Position numbers and translations under genes: made by a program
The notes under the pieces: generated by a model
What the model was told of the DNA's origin: nothing
What the model saw: the letters and a program-made list of their open reading frames with translations, nothing else
The model's database searches: none
Shown: positions 58,528 through 64,000 of the stretch, piece by piece
How positions within the stretch are numbered: the first letter of the stretch is position 1
Layout: each line of letters opens with the position of its first letter
From: Polytrichum commune
Taxonomy: Eukaryota > Streptophyta > Polytrichopsida > Polytrichales > Polytrichaceae
DNA length: 64,000 nucleotides
Direction: 5' to 3'
NCBI GenBank assembly: GCA_950295325.1
Contig: OX485809.1
Span: 5,084,001-5,148,000, forward strand

Positions 58528-59534
58528 ACTATGAATCACACGATTGAGGGAAACTCAAGTATGTGAGCGTAGAGCGGAGAGCGGAGAGCGGAAAATTTAG
58601 ATTTTGTTGGGTAATTTTAGGAGAAGCAGTGCCTATTTCCGTGGAATTAGAGATAGTTTGAATTCTATATTTGGAAAGGTACCCCCATTCCCGTGGACAT
58701 AATAACCCAGAATTGTTTGAGAAACCAACGGATCCTATAGGCGTGGAAGATTGCATTTGTTATCAAACATCTTATAGTATATGTTTTCAAATGTATCATA
58801 TTAAATTAGGGCTGACGTCACCAAATTGAAATCAAAATACCATACACAAAATATTTTATTGGTCAACAAAATGTAGCCAACCTCAAGACTTACAAAAATG
58901 GGTAGTTAGTTAAAATAACTATATACTCTAGTTTAGGGCCATCTACACCCTATCTGCCGGGCATGTCCAATATGGGTAAAATGATCCAAAGAACATGCCA
59001 TAAAACTCCGTCGCACCATAACAGCCTTCCAATTCAGTCCTTAGCTTAGCCAAAGACCTCAAAGACAAATCCCCCAAGTCCAACCTTAGAATCCTCTTGG
59101 AAATTTTTGAGGTGACGTGCCGGCTCTTTGAGAACAACATGAATTTCAATTTAAAAAGTTTGACGAGGTTATGTTCGCGTGCCAAACAAAACTTCCAATT
59201 GCTATATAGCAATTGGGATTGGAAGACGGCCAATGTGATTAGTGTGCACAACCATAAAATAAACCATCCACACTAATAGAAAGTATGGTCCCCCTATAAC
59301 TAAGATCTCACACTAAGAGCCGAGAGCTAGATTGTTTTGTGACTAGAAGTTAAGAGATCCGAACGATGAAGAAAAAATAAAGAATGCAATGCGGGTTGAC
59401 ATATGAATATGAAATAATGGAAAGAAAGAATGAAACTTGCGCCGGATATCAAAAATAAAACCAACACACAACTTTTATTAAAGCCGGATAACAACAACAA
59501 ACGGAGTTATAATCTCCAAAACCAAAATGATAAA
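58528..59534. other. 3' flank of the ParB-MTase gene
   Basis: Contains an AGAGCGG triplication (about 58569-58590). The frame at 58943-59251 shows no recognisable features. No gene supported. Confidence 0.4.
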
Positions 59535-62500
59535 CTAAGGGCTTGGAGAACATTCCCTATCACTCTCCTCACCCTCATTTGCTTCTAACAAGAAAAGATT
59601 TCGTGTTCCACGCGAGAAATGACGAACGCGAGGAGGAGATGGGGACTCCGCCTTCGCAAAACAATCCGCCATTGCACTAGCATACGGGGGAAGCTCAAAC
59701 GGCTTCGGAGGACTTGAAAACATGTCTCGACGAATGACTGCGACCTCCGCTGGCTCTCTAAACACCCAAGCAAAAGGATTAGAAACATGATGACACTAGA
59801 AAATGAGAATTTGAAATCAAAGCAAACATGGCAAAATATAGAAAGCAAACTTACGCACAAAGAAATCCGAATGCCCTCTTGGTCATCTTTTGAGGAGGAT
59901 CAAAAATAGATGTAGACGGTGCGGCAACTGAGCGAGATATACGCGCAGGCTGGGGATCGCGCATGGGGAGTAGGAGTGAATTGAAAATGACGGGGTCACT
60001 CTCAAGGGCCACAATATGCCGCTCAAGGGAGCGACATGCTGTAATCGAACCACCTAAAGCAAAGAGAGGTAAAATGTTAGTATGAAAACTAGTCAAGGAA
60101 AAATAATGGAAAATTCAAAGTAAGGATGAAGTTGAAAAAGAAGGCGTACCTACACCATACTGCCAGTCCATAATAACATCATTCTTGTCGGTGAGAGTAG
60201 CGAGAAGGATGGAAAAAAAAACAGGATGCTTCTCACGGGCACCTCGCCAAGGTACCCCATCACTGCGCATCGTCTGGCTCTTCTCATCGGTGAAGGTATT
60301 CAACCATCCATCTCGTTGGAGGTTGTAACCATACTCTTGTATGGCCTCCTCCCGCACTCTAAGAACGGAGTTAACACGAACAAGAACTTTGATGTTGAAC
60401 TTCCGAGTCTGCAACAATGAAAATGAAATTGAATTGAAATGAAATGGAATTGAAATTGAATTGAAATTGAAATGATAAGCAATACGGAAGGGGAAGAGAG
60501 GGAGACTTGCTTACCACTCCAGAGGGAACAACGGGAGATTGGAGGTCTAAATCATTCATTCCAAACCAATCTTCCGCGACGTAGAAGTCATAAGTGTGTG
60601 CCCAATCGAAAATACTCCTAGAAACACTGGCACTCACACAATGGGCAAGAACAAGGACACCATGATCATAGAGGTTAGATTTCGCAAATGCAAAAAGACA
60701 CTCATAGTATGATTCATGGAGCTTGTTCCAAGCAGGAACATCGGTGGAGATGTTCGACACCGGCAAATTTTCGGGAATGTCGGCGAAGAGCAAATCGAGG
60801 CCCTTGTGAGTTGTAGTCGAGGTGTTCACACAGGAACGACCTACCCCAACCTGAAATTGAAACTTCATGAGAAAACAAGAAGGAAAGAAATAAACAAAGC
60901 AAAGGAAAAAAAATTGAGAATTGACGAAGGCAAGTATACAAACCTTGGCAATGAACTCTTGGATGCGGGTATATGCGGGGAGGGGACCTCCGGTAACCTC
61001 GGAATCCAGCATTAGTTGAACCATGTCCACATTTTCGATGAGGGTAAGCGTGTTAGTGGCATCCGAAGAGGTGGCACTGGTATCCAAGAGAGCGGCCTTC
61101 CTCTTGCGAGGCAAAGAGAGGAGAGAAGTGCCACTATGAGATGGAATGGCAAGAGATTGTGGATGAAATGCAGATGGAGTAACAGAAGGGGCAAGAGAGG
61201 GAGCAACGGAGGGAGCGATAGATGGACTGTGTGGAAGGGTGGGTGGCTCAACCGGGGTCTTAGAAGCAGACCGAGTGAGAATTTGGGAAGATGCTTGAGT
61301 GGCGGTCTTCTTTGCTCTGCCCTTTCTCCTTGGTGCCTTAGGAGGAGGAGGGGGAAGTTCAACAATGTCAGGGTCCTCCAAGGTAACAATGTTATTATCC
61401 AGAGCACTACCCACAAGGCTAGCAAACAAAGCCTTCTCTTCCCCGGGGACAAATCCTGCAGCACAATCCAAGTACCATCCACCACCCTGCAAGTGCAATT
61501 CGGAAAACTTGTTTGTTTGCGCGGTCGTATACACGCAGAGGCTAGAAAAAATATTCACCCAGTCCGAGAGGTAGTCCGGCAAGGAAGATGAGGCCAATGC
61601 ATTCTTCACAACCAATTCTCTCATGATATACCTACATGACAAAACAAGAATGTAAGAAAACCAACAAAACGAGCAAGAAATGACATTAAGGAGAGGTGCA
61701 AAGTGGAGGATAGATGTATTACCGATAGGCTACACGCTTGATAGCGAGAGCCCCCTCCTCGAACTCCAAGAGATTATCACCTTTGGCAAATGCGATGTCA
61801 GGCTTATCGCCGAGATAAGGCTTGAAAGCCTTGTCCCAAAGGACAATCCGCCAATGATCAACGTACTCACGAGGGCGCAAGATAGTTTCTGATGCGTCCC
61901 AATCAATGTCGACGGAGAGGCTCTCCTCTAAGGTCTCAATTTCAACCGCGACTTCTTTCTCCAACTGCAGAGAAGGAGATGATTAGATATGAGATAAATG
62001 GAATAGAGGAAAATGAAAATGAAGAAGGCCGAGGAATGGATTTACTTGAGCCCAGAAGGACGCCTTGTGTAGCCAGTCGTCCAAAGCCCTCTCCCTCATA
62101 GGCTTGTCGACGGGGAACTTGTTATCTAACCTTTCACGAAGGGGGGCGTTCCACCAGTGAAGCCACTTAGCTTTGAACGAAGCTTCGACCGGGCATGTGA
62201 CAATTTTTTGCAATTTTTCAATTGTCATGTCCGTCGAAGAGAACTCATTAAAATGACGGTCAATCTGTGCACAAAATAAAAATGATTTGAGTTCAAAAGA
62301 GTAATAGAGTTGAAGAGTGATTTGGATGAATTGCGTTCAAGAGTGATTTGAGTTCAAAAGAGTACCTCATGAAAGAAATCCTCTCCATTGTCAGGGTGTG
62401 CAACGGATATGTACTTCTCAAAAGAACGGGCCCGAATACTTTTGATTATCCTCTCCTGGGCCTTGGTCATAACATTCCAAATCTCAGTGGCCGACCTCTC

Positions 62501-63735
62501 CGCAACGGGTGTGGTCTCACTGCAAGGTCTGCTTGAGCCGAAATGTCTCTCTGCAAGAAATGACCTTGTGAGTTCATATAATCGGTATGGAAATTATCTA
62601 TGTTGGAAGCTCTAAATGATTGAATGCATAAAATCATACCTTGTAAAGAAACTTAACGAACACATCCGCGGTCAAGGTGTACCAAGTTGGGCGACTCTCC
62701 TTTATCTTCTCGCATGCTTTGTAGTCAGATGGCGATATAAGATCCTTGAAGGTGGACAACTCTAACCTCCCAAAAGTGCGGATTCGAAGGAGCTTGGCCG
62801 GAATGTTTGCCTTGACATAATCATGCTCGGTTGACCTGAGAAAAAATATGTGAGGAACGTGAGCTGAAAAGAATGGAAAAGAATTGAAACAAAAATGAAA
62901 AATGAATGAAAAAAATGAATGAAAAAAATGAATGAGCTTACCAATTAATGTCGCTCATGACATTGAGGAATATACCGGTGTATCCTCTAGGGTCAACAAC
63001 AATGCAATCCACCGAGATATGCCAACTCTTGTCATCGGCGTGGTGGTTATTGATGTGTCTCCACCAAGCGGTGAGACGATGATTGCCTTCCCAGACGAAG
63101 AACATCTTCCCGGCGAAATGTGCAAGATCCGGATCCTCCTTGAGCTTGGCGTCAAATTCTGCGGAGGCCTCTTGCCAGAGAGGGCTCCAAGAGGCCATAA
63201 TGCCAGGGGGAATGGGGAGGTCCACGGGAACGTCGTTGAAAGAAGACACGTAAAGAACCCGATCACCCTCTCGGTATCCCATTACAAATTCACATTCCAA
63301 GCGCTGCACCTCAACCTCACTGATAGGACGGACGAGAGGGAGGGCTCTCAAGCGGCATAAAGGAATGGATAAGCGGGACTTACATGTTGGCTTAATCCGA
63401 AGGCATTGGATAACACCAATGGAGTCCTCCTTTTGTGATTTCCGAAGCTCAAGCTCACACACCACGGGATCCGTGTCGGCAACTGCTTGAACGGCATCTT
63501 CGCTCATTGCGAGAGCCTAACAAAAACACAAACAATAAAACCATGCTTAGAAAGCTAGAACTCAAAAAACTTGCTTAACAAATTATTCAACAACTATCCA
63601 ACTCACCTCTACTTGTAATGGGCCCTGCGAATTGAGACTCTCAACCTGCACAGCTTCAACTTCAACCGCGGGGGCCGCAAGAACAACATCCTCTCCAGAT
63701 TGGGGTTGCGATTGCGCAACCTGTGAAGAGTCCAT
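59535..63735 (-). CDS. ParB-domain / methyltransferase-like protein, 11 exons, apparently intact
   Basis: Exons (minus): 63735-63607, 63516-62942, 62835-62640, 62548-62366, 62264-62046, 61964-61723, 61631-60944, 60850-60515, 60408-60150, 60053-59855, 59757-59535. All boundaries are GT-AG, the phases agree and the total is 3249 nt (1,082 residues plus stop) with no internal stop. The ATG follows a CTTAG acceptor, so a 5' UTR intron is likely. Residues ~90-230 form a ParB-like domain: SIPLCRLRALPLVRPISEVE, RVLYVSSF, FVWEGNHRLTAWWRHI (GNHR at ~187) and VDCIVVDPRG. After a long helical region and a basic, Pro/Ser-rich linker (~600-700) comes a beta-class MTase-like fold: LLFADIPEN in the motif IV position (~765), GVLVLAHC, WRGAREKHPVFFSILLATL, then DVIMDWQYGVGG (motif I) and RHIVALESD. 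DPPY/W is replaced by DIPE. No HAD domain. Weakest junction: exon 4 acceptor (CAGAG). Confidence 0.78.
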
Positions 63736-64000
63736 ATCCTAAGAACATGGAGAAAATGAGAATTTCACAAAGAAAAGTCAATAACTTCGTAACTATAAAG
63801 AAACAAATCCTCACAAAAACAATACAAGGCCGAGAGCAAACTACAAATGGAAATGGCCGAATGCTAAGTCAAGTGCTCAACTCTAGCACTAACCTACCTA
63901 CGAATGAGAGGCCTCGGATCCGAGGCCTCTTTTCCTACCTCCTCCTTATGCACTACCCAAAAGAAAAAGGCCGAGAGAAATCTTATGTGAACATAGCAGT
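63736..64000. other. 5' flank of the ParB-MTase gene
   Basis: Presumed 5' UTR intron and upstream sequence of the minus-strand gene. No other feature seen; no palindrome of either family. Confidence 0.45.

Noticed and set aside
63350-63413. Possible intron (GTAAGT to TATCAG) within exon 2 of the ParB-MTase gene
   Set aside because: It is 64 nt, would shift the frame, and the unspliced frame gives the expected ParB strands.

Overview
This window reads as a repeat-rich, AT-rich piece of a land-plant nuclear genome. The evidence is two STIG1-type cysteine-rich secreted protein genes, interstitial tracts of the plant telomere unit (CCCTAAA), short GT-AG introns, and several plant-type transposon relics. 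I see no rRNA or tRNA gene, operon or CRISPR array. A non-seed plant (moss, lycophyte or fern) is my guess because of the gene families present, but the sequence does not settle it. Exon models were built by hand from reading frame and splice-site agreement, not from transcripts.

Layout. 0-5 kb: two STIG1-like genes facing each other. 5-14.2 kb: AT-rich DNA with a LINE scrap, a small TA-flanked MITE, and two DNA transposons with poly-G/poly-C ends and perfect 8-bp target duplications (9392-9729; 12853-14179, the latter holding an ORF). 14.9-24.4 kb (minus strand): a decayed multi-exon gene coding for a ParB-associated N-terminus, a DNA-methyltransferase-like fold, an acidic linker and an FCP1/HAD domain, followed by two unrecognised repeat-containing genes. 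24.4-31.6 kb: repeats, a TA-flanked MITE family and a nested 2.8-kb insertion. 31.7-34.8 kb (minus): a two-exon DUF7869-type transposase-like gene broken by an 8-bp duplication. 34.9-35.8 kb: palindrome array. 36-42.3 kb: gene-poor. 42.3-48.5 kb (plus): a second palindrome array and a second ParB-MTase-acidic-HAD gene. 50.4-54.6 kb: pogo/Tigger-type transposase relic and MITEs. 56.2-57.0 kb: zinc-finger-like gene. 57.7-58.3 kb: CA-rich minisatellite with palindromes. 59.5-63.7 kb (minus): an apparently intact 11-exon gene for a 1,082-residue ParB plus methyltransferase-like protein.

The main result is a recurring system. Three diverged genes join a ParB/DGQHR-type domain (or its remnant) to a beta-class methyltransferase-like Rossmann fold whose catalytic DPPY/W motif is altered. 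Two of them also carry an FCP1-like HAD domain in a final exon of exactly 768 nt. The two HAD-bearing genes each have an array of short GC-centred palindromes directly upstream of the start codon and further copies in introns. The sequences differ: CCACTCGATCGAGTGG for the gene at 17.8-24.4 kb, ACGGACGCGCGTCCGT for the gene at 43.0-48.5 kb. The second palindrome also lies upstream of, and inside, the DUF7869 transposase-like gene. My inference is that the DUF7869 gene and the ParB-MTase-HAD gene belong to one large mobile element (roughly 31.3-49 kb), with the palindromes as recognition sites for an element protein. The two HAD-bearing copies are degenerate; the 59.5-63.7 kb gene looks intact.
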